From the NCBI GenBank assembly GCA_937901745.1, contig CALGSZ010000154.1, forward strand, positions 1-34,365: a stretch of DNA of 34,365 bases, read 5' to 3'. The notes under the pieces are model-generated. The model was not told the origin of the DNA, ran no database searches, and saw only the letters and a program-made list of their open reading frames with translations. The position numbers were made by a program, and so were the translations under genes. Shown piece by piece: positions 1 to 7,668 of the stretch (position 1 is its first letter; the number at the start of each line of letters is the position of its first letter). The DNA comes from an uncultured Chloroflexota bacterium (GTDB taxonomy: Bacteria; Chloroflexota; Chloroflexia; Thermomicrobiales; UBA6265).

Positions 1-62
1 AAACGAGCAAGCCGGCCGCAACGGCGACCGGCTCACATCCGGATAGGATTCGGTTGGACGGG

Positions 63-88
63 GCGGCGAGGTCGTTAGATCTCGCCGC
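63..88 (-). terminator. Hairpin just after the zinc-ribbon gene
   Basis: A perfect 8-bp inverted repeat (GCGGCGAG at 63-70, CTCGCCGC at 81-88, 10-nt loop) starts 7 nt past the stop codon of the minus-strand zinc-ribbon gene. No T tract follows it in the minus direction, so it is at best a weak or factor-assisted terminator or a 3' stabilising hairpin. Positions 1-62 hold nothing I can recognise. Confidence 0.4.
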
Positions 89-95
89 TTCTCGA

Positions 96-452
96 CTAGT
101 ACCGCGCGTAGCGGTTGCTGGACGAGCGCTGCTGCTGATAGCAGTCGCGGCAGTAGACCGGCTTGTCGCTCCGCGGCTGGAAGGGAACTTCCGTCTCCAC
201 GCCGCAGGACGAGCAAACAGCCGGGAACATCTCGCGCGGGCCGCTGCTGTAGCCGCCCCCACGGGAGTATCCGCCGCTGGAGTAGCCACCATTGCCGTAG
301 CCGTCCGCGGCACGCTGCGCCTTACGAGCAGCACGGCAGCTCGGGCAGCGCTGCGGCTCCGAGAACCCGCGCTCCTGATAGTACGCCTGCTCGCCGGAAG
401 TAAAGGAAAACGTCTCGCCGCAATCGCGGCACACAATCGTGCGGTCGCTCAT
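96..452 (-). CDS. Double zinc-ribbon protein with Gly/Tyr/Ser-rich linker (CxxC-x17-CxxC type)
   Basis: This 118-residue protein probably binds two zinc ions. The N-terminal ribbon has C8-x2-C11 and C36-x2-C39 around the segment GETFSFTSGEQ, typical of the family called probable zinc-ribbon domain (zf-trcl). The C-terminal ribbon has C80-x2-C83 and C101-x2-C104, with 17 residues between the pairs, matching the family named CxxC-x17-CxxC. Residues 51-72 form a low-complexity linker rich in Gly, Tyr and Ser. The ATG at 450-452 is preferred because homology begins there and a GAGGG lies 10 nt upstream; the frame stays open further upstream to 641, but that part looks non-coding. Such proteins are common in Chloroflexota, where they are usually of unknown role and sometimes proposed to bind nucleic acid. 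The zinc-binding call is firm; the cellular function is unknown. Confidence 0.85.
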   Translation of the reverse strand: MSDRTIVCRDCGETFSFTSGEQAYYQERGFSEPQRCPSCRAARKAQRAADGYGNGGYSSGGYSRGGGYSSGPREMFPAVCSSCGVETEVPFQPRSDKPVYCRDCYQQQRSSSNRYARY

Positions 453-703
453 TCCGCTGAAGCCCTCTGCGTCGATCGGTTCGACGCGATACGAAAAAAA
501 GAAACCTGAGTCAAACGGCTCCAGCGGAACGAGATACTGGCGATGCGCCCAACCATGGCGAGGTCGGTATGCCGGGCGCACCCTGCGATCGCGTACGCGA
601 AGGAAACGCTTGATCTCGATGCAGTATACCACACGACACACGCCGGGCAGTCGCGGCGTGCAAATTGACCGTGCCCCGCGATCTCTGCGGAGGGAATGCC
701 CGT
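453..703. other. Divergent intergenic region
   Basis: This 251-bp gap separates two divergent genes. On the minus strand a TATACT lies at about 622-627, with no good -35 box. On the plus strand there is only the Shine-Dalgarno GGAGGG of the next gene at 689-694. A run of seven A at about 493-499 (T on the minus strand) stands out against the GC-rich background but has no hairpin before it. I see no RNA gene. Confidence 0.4.
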
Positions 704-1015
704 ATGGATAGCGTCACCTTGCGGCGGTCGGAATGGAGCGCCGTCGCGCGAGAGCTCGACGCGACGTACCAGGATTCGGCGCCAGCGGGACTGCGAGAGC
801 GGATCGCGGAGTTGTTGGAGCGCGTCCCGAGTGCTTGGGGAGACGAAGCTTGTCATCTGGAGCTCGATCCAGCGGCGGCCGAAGTGGTGCGCGCGATCGT
901 CCGGCGAGGACGCGGCCTGCCGGAAGACTTGGCGGCCGAGCGAGCCAAGCAGGCCGCGCTCGATGAGGCCGAGGAGATCATTCGGGAGCACCAGCAGCCG
1001 CCAGATGAGATGTAG
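704..1015 (+). CDS. Hypothetical protein, 103 aa, helical
   Basis: I do not recognise this family. The ATG at 704 is chosen because GGAGGG (689-694) sits 9 nt upstream; an in-frame TTG at 665 lacks such a site. The product has no signal peptide or membrane segment. It looks mostly helical, with a central stretch of alternating acidic and hydrophobic residues and a charged C-terminus rich in Glu, Ala and Gln. It is transcribed away from the zinc-ribbon gene, and 270 bp separate it from the downstream membrane protein gene. The clear ribosome-binding site and absence of a better frame support it as a real gene, but no function can be given. Confidence 0.6.
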   Translation: MDSVTLRRSEWSAVARELDATYQDSAPAGLRERIAELLERVPSAWGDEACHLELDPAAAEVVRAIVRRGRGLPEDLAAERAKQAALDEAEEIIREHQQPPDEM

Positions 1016-1285
1016 GGCGGTTGTGGCGCCGTTCGTCCGCTCGGCGTGGCGGCGCCGGGTCGGCGTTCGCTCCCCCAGGCACGGGGAGTTGCTATACTCG
1101 AACCCCGCGACGATGTGCGGCGTCGCCTGGCACATCTCCAGAGCGTCCGAAGAGCACAGCGCTCGCCGGGCACGCGATGGTGCTCGGCCCGTATCAGGCT
1201 TGTAACGCCTACCGGTCCGATCTTGGCCGTTGCACAACCTTCGACGACCAATCAACACGTCAGCGTTTCCTCTTGGCCGGCAACG
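1016..1285 (+). other. Leader region of the YfhO-type gene
   Basis: These 270 bp contain a possible -10 (TATACT at 1093-1098, no convincing -35). There is also a 9-bp hairpin with one G-U pair (1165-1173 with 1180-1188, loop GCGATG). If transcription starts near 1105, the leader is about 180 nt long. I cannot match it to a known riboswitch. Confidence 0.3.
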
Positions 1286-3715
1286 ATGGCGGCGAGAATC
1301 GGCTGGCGGACGGATCTTCGCGGCGATCTTGTTGCGATCGCGATCCTCCTCGCCCTGACGGCGGTCGTTTCCTGGGACCTGATCCGAGTGGCCAGTTGGG
1401 TCTCTCGGGTCGATCTGCTGACGTTCTATCTCACCTGGTACGCCCATCTCGGCGAGCATCTGCGCCAGTTCGATATCCCCGGCTGGAATCCCCATGTCTT
1501 CAGCGGGACGCCTTTCGCCGGCGATCCACAGTCTGGCTGGGCGTACCTCCCGGCCATGCTCTGCTTCACGTTTCTCCCCGCCGTCGCCGCCATGAAGGCG
1601 TACGCCGTGGTTCACCTCATCATCGGTGGGTTGGCGACCTACGGCTTGGCGCGTGTCCTGGGCATGCCGGTCCTGCCGAGTCTCGTCGCCGCGTCGGCAT
1701 TCGAGTTCGGCCCCTACGTCGTCCATAACAGCCGCTGCTGCACCATCATGGCGCAGATCGCTCCCTGGATCCCGCTGGCGATGCTCGGCGTCGAGCTGGC
1801 GCTGCGGGCGCGGACGTGGAGCGGGCGGGCGCTCTCCTGGTGGTTGGCTGGCCTGGCGATCAGTCAGATGCTGGCTGGCTGGATCGGGCAGGGCGCGTAC
1901 AACGGGATGCTCGTCGTCGCGAGCTACGTGGCTTACCGCACGCTGATCCAGCCGCCGGACAGGTCTGCCACTCTGCGCGAGCGTCTCGTGGCGATGATCA
2001 TCCACGGCGCCGGCGTCTTCTTCCTTGGCTTCGCGCTCGGCGCGGCGGGGGTGCTGATCCGGCTCGAGGTCAACGCGGCGTCGAATCTCGCTGGCGGCAC
2101 CTACGAGGAGCTGTCGGATGGTACTCGCCCGTGGCCGCTCCTCGGGATGCTCGACCGCATCTTGAGCACGGACCGGAGCACGCTCAAGTTCTATGTCGGC
2201 GGCGCGACGCTGGCTCTGGCGCTGCTCGCACCGCTCGTCGCTCGCGCTCGCCATGCCGTGCCCTACTTCGCGGTTTACACCGTCGTCATCCTGACGTTGA
2301 CGCTCGAGCCGACGCCGCTCCATCGGCTCTTCTACTTGCTCCCGCGCTACCAATCGCTCCACGAGCACGCCGCGTACCGTGTCATCGGCCTCCTCTGGGT
2401 TGGTCCGGCGATCCTCGCCGGCGCAACGGTCGCCACGCTGCCCAAGTGGTCGCGCCGGCGGTGGGCGATGGTGGCGGCGCTGCTTCCCACGGCGGCGCTC
2501 GTCGCGCTGATCGGGGCGCTCCGGCGCGAGGGTGGTGAGATCAACGACGAGACGATCGTCGTCATCGTCGCGGTCAGCGTTATCCTTGCCGTCGCCGCCA
2601 TCGCTGGCATGCCGTCGGTGCGGGAGCGATTCCGTTGGGCAACCCACCTCACGCCGGCGCTGCCGGTTCTGTTGCTCCTCCTGATCCTCTGGGATCCGAC
2701 TGGCCGTGAGATCGTCGCTCGGCTCGGAACGGAGACCAGCGCCTCAATCCAGCGTGGCATCGAGGTCGTCGCCAGCAAGGAGGACCCGGGCGGCGCCGGG
2801 GAGTTCCTGCAGCAGCGCTTCGCGGAGGAGGGGCCGTTCCGCTACTTCGGGTATGACCCGATCGGGCTGCGGACGGCGGAGCGGGACGGTCTGACGTACC
2901 ATGGCCGCCGCCTCGATCCGCGGATTCAGGCGCTGCTGGTCAGCGCCCGCGCCATGCGTCTGGGGCTGCAAGATATCCAGGGCTACAACCCGATTCAGCT
3001 GAAGCGCTACGTCGAGTTCATTCGCGCTCTCAACGGGTTGGAGCAGGACTACCACGACGCCAATATCCACCCGCCCGGCATCCGCTCGCCGTTGTTGAGC
3101 CTGCTCAATGCTCGCTACATCATCATCCCGAATGATCTGGAGCCCGGGCGACCGCGTCCTGACCTGCTTTACCTCCTCAATCGGACGACCGAGGTCTTCC
3201 GCAACGATCAGATTCGTGTCCTGCGCGATGACACCGCTCTCCCCCGGGCTTGGATCGTCCACGATGCCTTCACCGTCGAGCAGGGAGAGGCGCTTGATTT
3301 GCTGGCCAGCGGAGCGGTCGATCCGCTCGAGACGGCGCTACTCGAGACCGACGTGCCCGCGCTCGCCGAAGCGTCCGATCCGGACGCCGACGAGGCGACG
3401 ATTACACATTACGAGGACGACGTCATTCGGCTGACCACGCGGACGGATGCGGCGGGACTGCTGGTGCTGAGCGAGGTCTACGATTCTGGCTGGAAAGCTT
3501 ACGTGGATGGCCGCAAGGTGCCGCTCTATGTCGCCAATCACGTTCTTCGCGCGGTGCCGTTGCCCGCTGGCGAGCATGTCGTCGAGCTGCGCTACGAGCC
3601 GCTCTCGCTGCAGCTCGGGCTGTGGATCACGGCCGCGGCGCTGGTGCTGCTGCCGGTGCTCGTCCTCGCTTGGTTCCTCAGCCGGTGGACGGCTCGCCGT
3701 CCTTCCGGCCTATAA
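1286..3715 (+). CDS. YfhO-family polytopic membrane protein (GT-C glycosyltransferase-like)
   Basis: This 809-residue protein is a large multi-spanning membrane protein of the YfhO type, a group with a GT-C glycosyltransferase-like layout thought to move sugars from lipid carriers onto cell-surface polymers. The first membrane span is at about residues 13-31. The first outer loop (about 62-84) carries the family-typical segment GWNPHVFSGTPFAGDPQ. About ten hydrophobic segments follow, then a long extracytoplasmic region (about 470-770). This ends with SGWKAYVDGRKVPL near residue 736, also typical of YfhO, and a last membrane span at about 775-797. The ATG at 1286 is chosen because it directly precedes the first span; no clear ribosome-binding site is seen, and the frame is open further upstream. 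The next gene begins 8 nt after the stop, and its -10 box overlaps the end of this gene. The family call is fairly sure; the donor and acceptor are unknown. Confidence 0.78.
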   Translation: MAARIGWRTDLRGDLVAIAILLALTAVVSWDLIRVASWVSRVDLLTFYLTWYAHLGEHLRQFDIPGWNPHVFSGTPFAGDPQSGWAYLPAMLCFTFLPAVAAMKAYAVVHLIIGGLATYGLARVLGMPVLPSLVAASAFEFGPYVVHNSRCCTIMAQIAPWIPLAMLGVELALRARTWSGRALSWWLAGLAISQMLAGWIGQGAYNGMLVVASYVAYRTLIQPPDRSATLRERLVAMIIHGAGVFFLGFALGAAGVLIRLEVNAASNLAGGTYEELSDGTRPWPLLGMLDRILSTDRSTLKFYVGGATLALALLAPLVARARHAVPYFAVYTVVILTLTLEPTPLHRLFYLLPRYQSLHEHAAYRVIGLLWVGPAILAGATVATLPKWSRRRWAMVAALLPTAALVALIGALRREGGEINDETIVVIVAVSVILAVAAIAGMPSVRERFRWATHLTPALPVLLLLLILWDPTGREIVARLGTETSASIQRGIEVVASKEDPGGAGEFLQQRFAEEGPFRYFGYDPIGLRTAERDGLTYHGRRLDPRIQALLVSARAMRLGLQDIQGYNPIQLKRYVEFIRALNGLEQDYHDANIHPPGIRSPLLSLLNARYIIIPNDLEPGRPRPDLLYLLNRTTEVFRNDQIRVLRDDTALPRAWIVHDAFTVEQGEALDLLASGAVDPLETALLETDVPALAEASDPDADEATITHYEDDVIRLTTRTDAAGLLVLSEVYDSGWKAYVDGRKVPLYVANHVLRAVPLPAGEHVVELRYEPLSLQLGLWITAAALVLLPVLVLAWFLSRWTARRPSGL

Positions 3716-3716
3716 T
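3711..3716 (+). promoter_or_regulatory. Consensus -10 box for a leaderless gene start
   Basis: TATAAT lies at 3711-3716, overlapping the TAA stop of the upstream gene, and the next ATG is at 3724. Seven bases separate the box from the start codon, so transcription would begin at or next to the A of ATG, and no Shine-Dalgarno is present. The -35 region is poor. Confidence 0.55.
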
Positions 3717-3723
3717 CGCTGCC

Positions 3724-4455
3724 ATGTCTGCAACGGCTTCTGGCGCCCCAGCCACACCGGCTCCCGCTGGCCGAGCGCGTCTCCGTAGATCCCAGCTCCG
3801 TTCTCGCCCGGTTGCGCCCCGGCGGGCGCGTCGCTCACCCGTCCAAGCGCGTGTCCTCGCGATCGCTGCCGTGGCGCTGGTCGCGCTCATCCTCGTTCAT
3901 GAGCTGAGCGGTCTCAACAATCTCCGGACGCGGCCAGTGATCGGGAGCGATTACCTGGTGGTTTCCGAGTACGTCGCCGCGCGACACAAGCCGGGCGAGC
4001 CGGTCTTCGTCGCGATTCCGCCGCCGGCCTACCTGGCGCTCGGCAGCCGGGACGACCTCATCTTTGTCTCTAGCCCGCTCAATCGGGAGCGCGCCCAGCG
4101 CTACACGCGCTTGACCGCCGACGGGGAGTACGTGGACTACTGGACCGGCGTGCGCTCGATCGTCAGCACGGGCCAGTTGTGCCACGCGATGCTCACGTCG
4201 CCGTCGCTATGGCTGATCGTCGATGGCTCGCGCCTGGAGGCCGACTGGGCCTACAAGGGAGAGATGGCCCAGGTTCTCACGGGGCTGACTTATATCCAGT
4301 ACTACACGCCCGGTGGGGCGATGGTGCGCCGGCTCGCACCGATCCCGTCGCGCGATCCCAAGGCTGAGGCGCTTTGCGAGGACGCGATGGCGCGCGAAGG
4401 GCTCGTACTGCCGCCGCCGGCTCCGAAGTGGCCTCCCGTCACCACGACAGACTAA
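3724..4455 (+). CDS. Single-span membrane-anchored protein resembling the outer domain of a GT-C glycosyltransferase
   Basis: This 243-residue protein has an Arg/Pro/Ala-rich cytoplasmic N-terminus (about 1-42), one membrane span (about 43-60, VLAIAAVALVALILVHEL), and an extracytoplasmic domain of about 180 residues. That domain opens with a segment on vacating a dwelling-like sugar site pattern (YVAARHKPGEPVFV) and contains Cys residues at about 158 and 216. Its layout resembles the soluble C-terminal part of GT39-type glycosyltransferases, but the multi-span catalytic half is absent. The neighbouring YfhO-type gene, 8 nt upstream, suggests the two work together, perhaps with this protein as an accessory domain. 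It probably starts leaderless at 3724. I do not recognise a named family, and the GT-domain resemblance is inferred from composition and layout only. Confidence 0.6.
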   Translation: MSATASGAPATPAPAGRARLRRSQLRSRPVAPRRARRSPVQARVLAIAAVALVALILVHELSGLNNLRTRPVIGSDYLVVSEYVAARHKPGEPVFVAIPPPAYLALGSRDDLIFVSSPLNRERAQRYTRLTADGEYVDYWTGVRSIVSTGQLCHAMLTSPSLWLIVDGSRLEADWAYKGEMAQVLTGLTYIQYYTPGGAMVRRLAPIPSRDPKAEALCEDAMAREGLVLPPPAPKWPPVTTTD

Positions 4456-4547
4456 TACCCCGCGAATACTCTGGCTTTGGGGTGAGGGGCGCCTGGAATT
4501 GGCGACTCTGTCCGTGCGGTGTGACCGCGCGGTCGCGGGATCGAGGG
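4456..4547. other. Convergent intergenic region with palindromes
   Basis: These 92 bp lie between convergent genes. They hold the perfect 12-bp palindrome GACCGCGCGGTC (4523-4534) and an overlapping short hairpin GCGGT-GTG-ACCGC (about 4516-4528). Either could end transcription from both sides, although no T tract is present. Confidence 0.3.
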
Positions 4548-6275
4548 TCAGAGACCGGCGGCGGCGGAAGTCCATGCCGGGCCAGAGCCGGCGTGACGCA
4601 GCCCCGTCCGCGGGTCGATCCAGATGCCGTTGACGCGTCCGAAGTTGGTTGCCCCTGGGCTCTCCTCTTGCACGACCAGGATGTGTCCGAGGTCGCGCAG
4701 TCGCTCCTGAATCGCGGTCGGGATCCGCGCATCGACGAAGGTCTCATGCCCCTGGCAGTGGACGCGCGGCGCATCAATCGCGGCTTGCAGGCCCATACCG
4801 AAGGTGAGCACGTTCACCATCGTGTGCAGCACGCCGCTCGCGATCCGGTAGCCGCCGGAGCCGCAGGCACCGAAGAGGGCTCGGCCGTCCCGCGCCGCGA
4901 CGATGCTCGGAGCGGCGAAGATGGGCATCTTGCCAGGAGCGATGGCATTGGCGCGGTCCGGCCGGGGATCGAAGTTCCGCATCGCGTTGTTGAGGAAGAT
5001 CCCCGTGCCGGGGACGAGGACGAGGGAGCCGAACGGACCGGTTAGGCTGGTGATCAGCGTCGCTAGATTGCCTTCGGCGTCGACGGCTGCCATCTGGCTG
5101 GTGCCACCGATTCCCGCGGCTGATAGGGCTGGCGTGCCTTCGGCTGCTGCTTCATCTCCGTTGTAGGGCCAGGGATTCCCGGCGACGATCGGCCGCGGCG
5201 ATGCGGCATCGAGCCGGATGCTGGCCGCTCGCTCGGCGGCAAAGTCGCGGCTGGCTAGGCCGGCGACCGGACTGCGAACGAAGTCCGGATCACCGTAGTG
5301 GGTCATGTTGTCGGTGAACGCGCGGCCGAGCGCCTCGGACATGATGTGACGGAATTCAGCGCTCTCCGGACCGTACCGCGCGAGGTCGAAGCAGTCGAGG
5401 ATGTTCAGGGCCTCGTAGCCAACCTGATCGTTGGCCGTGATGTACGCGACGCCCTGGTAGGTTGCCGGTCGCTCCCGAATGATCTTCGGGCGGTAGCTTT
5501 CCAGATCGGCGGCGGTCAGGATCCCGCCTTGCTCAGTCACTGTTCGCTCGATCGCCTGCGCCACCGGGCCGGTATAGAAGCCGGCTGCGCCCTCCCGCGC
5601 GATTCGGCGCAATGTCTCGGCCAGGTCAGAGAAGTCGAGCCGGTCGCCCACGGCGAAGGGGCTTGCCGCCTTCGGTATGTTGCCATTGCGCAGCAGCCGG
5701 GCCGCCGCTTCCGGCATCGCCCAGATCTCTTCCAGCCGGCCAGCGATCGCGAGCTGGAGGTTCCACGTCACCGGCACGCCCGCGGATGCTGCCTCGACGG
5801 CCGGCTCCAGCACTTGCTCCAATGGCAGCCGGCCAAACCGTTCGTGGGCAGCGCACAGACCGGCCACCGCGCCTGGCACCGCCGGCGCCAAGGCGCCCCA
5901 GTCGTTGCGCCGGCCCTTCACCTGCGGCCAGCCGTAGTAGGTCTCCGGCTGGTCCGGGTCGACCTCGAACATAGTCGGTGTCGCCCGCCGCGGCGCCCGC
6001 ACGTAATGGTCGATGGTGACGAACTCCTGCTGCTCCGCGAGAAAGAGCGCCAGCCGGCCGTAGCCACCGACGCCACAGTTGTCCGGCTCGACCACGAACC
6101 CGGTGAACGCCGCGGCGACGATGGCGTCGATCGCATTCCCGCCCGCCGCGAGCATCCGGACCCCAGCTTCGGCTTCGGCCATGTGGCCGCCAGCGACGAC
6201 GCCGCGCTCGGACACGACCTCGGTTCTCGTGGCGACCATCTCACTACGGATCATCGCATCGGCTCTTGTTGTCAC
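4548..6275 (-). CDS. Gamma-glutamyltransferase-fold Ntn hydrolase with an atypical donor site
   Basis: The 575-residue product belongs to the gamma-glutamyltransferase (GGT) superfamily, whose members cleave themselves before a Thr that becomes the nucleophile. The N-terminal segments GGNAIDAIVAAAF and VEPDNCGVGGYG are typical. Thr392 in GTSQMAAVD aligns with the catalytic Thr of GGT. The glycine-rich stretch GACGSGG matches the oxyanion region. However, the residues that bind the gamma-glutamyl group in classical GGT appear replaced: the usual RExAP motif reads YVRAP, the SSMSP motif reads IFAAP, and the NNQMDDF motif reads NNAMRNF. There is no signal peptide, so it is probably cytoplasmic. 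The GTG start at 6275 overlaps the stop of the PrpD-like gene (GTGA), which implies translational coupling; an in-frame ATG lies at 6254. It is the last gene of the putative betaine operon. The fold is sure; true GGT activity is doubtful. Confidence 0.85.
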   Translation of the reverse strand: MTTRADAMIRSEMVATRTEVVSERGVVAGGHMAEAEAGVRMLAAGGNAIDAIVAAAFTGFVVEPDNCGVGGYGRLALFLAEQQEFVTIDHYVRAPRRATPTMFEVDPDQPETYYGWPQVKGRRNDWGALAPAVPGAVAGLCAAHERFGRLPLEQVLEPAVEAASAGVPVTWNLQLAIAGRLEEIWAMPEAAARLLRNGNIPKAASPFAVGDRLDFSDLAETLRRIAREGAAGFYTGPVAQAIERTVTEQGGILTAADLESYRPKIIRERPATYQGVAYITANDQVGYEALNILDCFDLARYGPESAEFRHIMSEALGRAFTDNMTHYGDPDFVRSPVAGLASRDFAAERAASIRLDAASPRPIVAGNPWPYNGDEAAAEGTPALSAAGIGGTSQMAAVDAEGNLATLITSLTGPFGSLVLVPGTGIFLNNAMRNFDPRPDRANAIAPGKMPIFAAPSIVAARDGRALFGACGSGGYRIASGVLHTMVNVLTFGMGLQAAIDAPRVHCQGHETFVDARIPTAIQERLRDLGHILVVQEESPGATNFGRVNGIWIDPRTGLRHAGSGPAWTSAAAGL

Positions 6276-7594
6276 GCGATCGGCGCGGCCAGCAGATCGA
6301 GGAGGGTGCGCGCGTCAGGCAGATCGTCCGTGCGCCAGGTGGTCGTCAGTAGCTCCTCGCCCCGCGCCGCGGCAGGGCTCTCGCACGCCAGGCGGCGAAA
6401 TTTCTCCTGGAGTTCGTCGTCGGTCGGCGGCTCCGCGCAGTCCCACGGCGCCTGGCACTCGCCCGAGTCGAAGACACGCCCGTCGGTGAGCGTGATCCGC
6501 ACGCGCGCTACCCGCTCCGCTGGGAAGCGGGCGGTGAGGTCCGGGTCTTCGATAAGCGTGACTTGCTCCGCCAGTCGCAGCACTTCTCGGTCAGCGAGTC
6601 CAGCGCCGCTGAGCTCGGGGAGTCCGAGGCGGCCGCGCACCAGAGCCGCCGCTACCGGGAAGGGCAGGCTGTATTGTGCTTCTTCGGTCGTCGCCGGGTG
6701 GCGAGAGGCAAGCCGGGTTGCCGCGTGAAAGGTGGAGACCTCGATCTCCGTGATTTGGTCGAGTGGAATCTGGTGATTGCGATGGAGCGCGAGCGCGCCG
6801 GTGATCGCCGGTTGCGCCCAGCGGCATACCGCGTATGGCTTGAAATACTGGTCGAGGATTAGCCAGCGCTTCCCGAGATCGCGCCAGATCGCTTCGACCT
6901 CCCCGTCCTCGACCGTGACGGCCGGCGCGCCGGTGAAGCCGCCCCGGGCGAGGATCGCCGCCGTGACGCCGGCCAAGGCTCCCCAGCCCGAGCCATCTTT
7001 CACCATCGTCGGGTGATCGATGCAACGCATCATTTGCGAGCGCGGGCCGTGGTACTCGGCGATGCCGAGCGCGTGCCGAGTCTGCTCCCCATCCAGGCCG
7101 AAGCGGCGGGCGGCGACGGCGGCGCAGCCGAGCGCATTCCAGGCGCCGGAGGTGTGGTAATCGCACGCGGTCGCGTGCAACGCCAAGCCTGCCCGCAGCG
7201 CCACCTCATAACCGACGACGAGGCTCGTCAGCAGCTCTTGGCCTGAGATCGGATCGCCATCCTTCGGCACTGTCGCCAGCGTCGCGGGAACGATGGCGGC
7301 TCCGGCATGACCCTTGACCAGGGTGTAGCCATCGTGGATATCGAGAGCGTCAACCGTCATCCCGTGCGCGAGCGCCGCCCCCGGCGCTGAGACCGTCCGG
7401 CCGTCGAGCCAGAGCTGGGTGTCGTTGCCGCCGAAGATCGCGGTTGCCGCCTCGTAGACGACGCGTGACAGCTCAGTGCCCCGGCCTCCCAACGCGGCTC
7501 CGAGGGTGTCGAGCAAGCATCGCCGCGCTTGATTGCGCACCGTGTCGGGCAGGTCGGCCCAGGTCAATTCATGGATGAACGAGATGACGCTCAT
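6272..7594 (-). CDS. MmgE/PrpD family protein
   Basis: The 440-residue protein belongs to the MmgE/PrpD family, which includes 2-methylcitrate dehydratase and cis-aconitate decarboxylase, enzymes acting on small polycarboxylic acids. The N-terminal helical part contains AHGMTVDALDIHDGY (about 76-90) and KGHAGAAIVPATLA (about 94-107). These correspond to the active-site Asp/His segments of the family, although the usual His-Pro is His-Ala here. The length is typical. The ATG at 7594 has a purine-rich AAGAGAAG just upstream. It is followed by the GGT-like gene with a 4-nt overlap and preceded by the methyltransferase gene 74 nt away, all on one strand. Nothing else for the methylcitrate cycle is nearby, so propionate metabolism is unlikely; the substrate may derive from whatever the operon imports. 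The family is sure, the reaction unknown. Confidence 0.88.
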   Translation of the reverse strand: MSVISFIHELTWADLPDTVRNQARRCLLDTLGAALGGRGTELSRVVYEAATAIFGGNDTQLWLDGRTVSAPGAALAHGMTVDALDIHDGYTLVKGHAGAAIVPATLATVPKDGDPISGQELLTSLVVGYEVALRAGLALHATACDYHTSGAWNALGCAAVAARRFGLDGEQTRHALGIAEYHGPRSQMMRCIDHPTMVKDGSGWGALAGVTAAILARGGFTGAPAVTVEDGEVEAIWRDLGKRWLILDQYFKPYAVCRWAQPAITGALALHRNHQIPLDQITEIEVSTFHAATRLASRHPATTEEAQYSLPFPVAAALVRGRLGLPELSGAGLADREVLRLAEQVTLIEDPDLTARFPAERVARVRITLTDGRVFDSGECQAPWDCAEPPTDDELQEKFRRLACESPAAARGEELLTTTWRTDDLPDARTLLDLLAAPIA

Positions 7595-7668
7595 TCCCGC
7601 GCTTCTCTTTCAGCGAGCCAGTAGTCGCCGAATCGCTGGACTGCGCATCCATTTCGCCGCGCGATGAC

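Noticed and set aside
490..500. T run on the minus strand as a terminator
   Set aside because: No stem precedes it, and it lies upstream of the zinc-ribbon gene rather than after a gene.
1111..1188. Riboswitch in the leader of the YfhO-type gene
   Set aside because: Only isolated hairpins are visible and no known riboswitch core could be matched.
449..2647. Long open frame of 732 codons on the minus strand opposite the YfhO-type gene
   Set aside because: It is rich in Arg, Asp and Gln with no recognisable domain, and it lies antisense to a gene with clear homology. Long antisense frames are expected at this GC content.
5298..6728. Plus-strand open frame of 476 codons across the GGT-like and PrpD-like genes
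   Set aside because: It crosses two well-supported genes, and its product has no recognisable features.
6272..7594. Methylcitrate cycle (propionate) assignment for the PrpD-like gene
   Set aside because: No methylcitrate synthase or methylisocitrate lyase is nearby, and the family includes other reactions.
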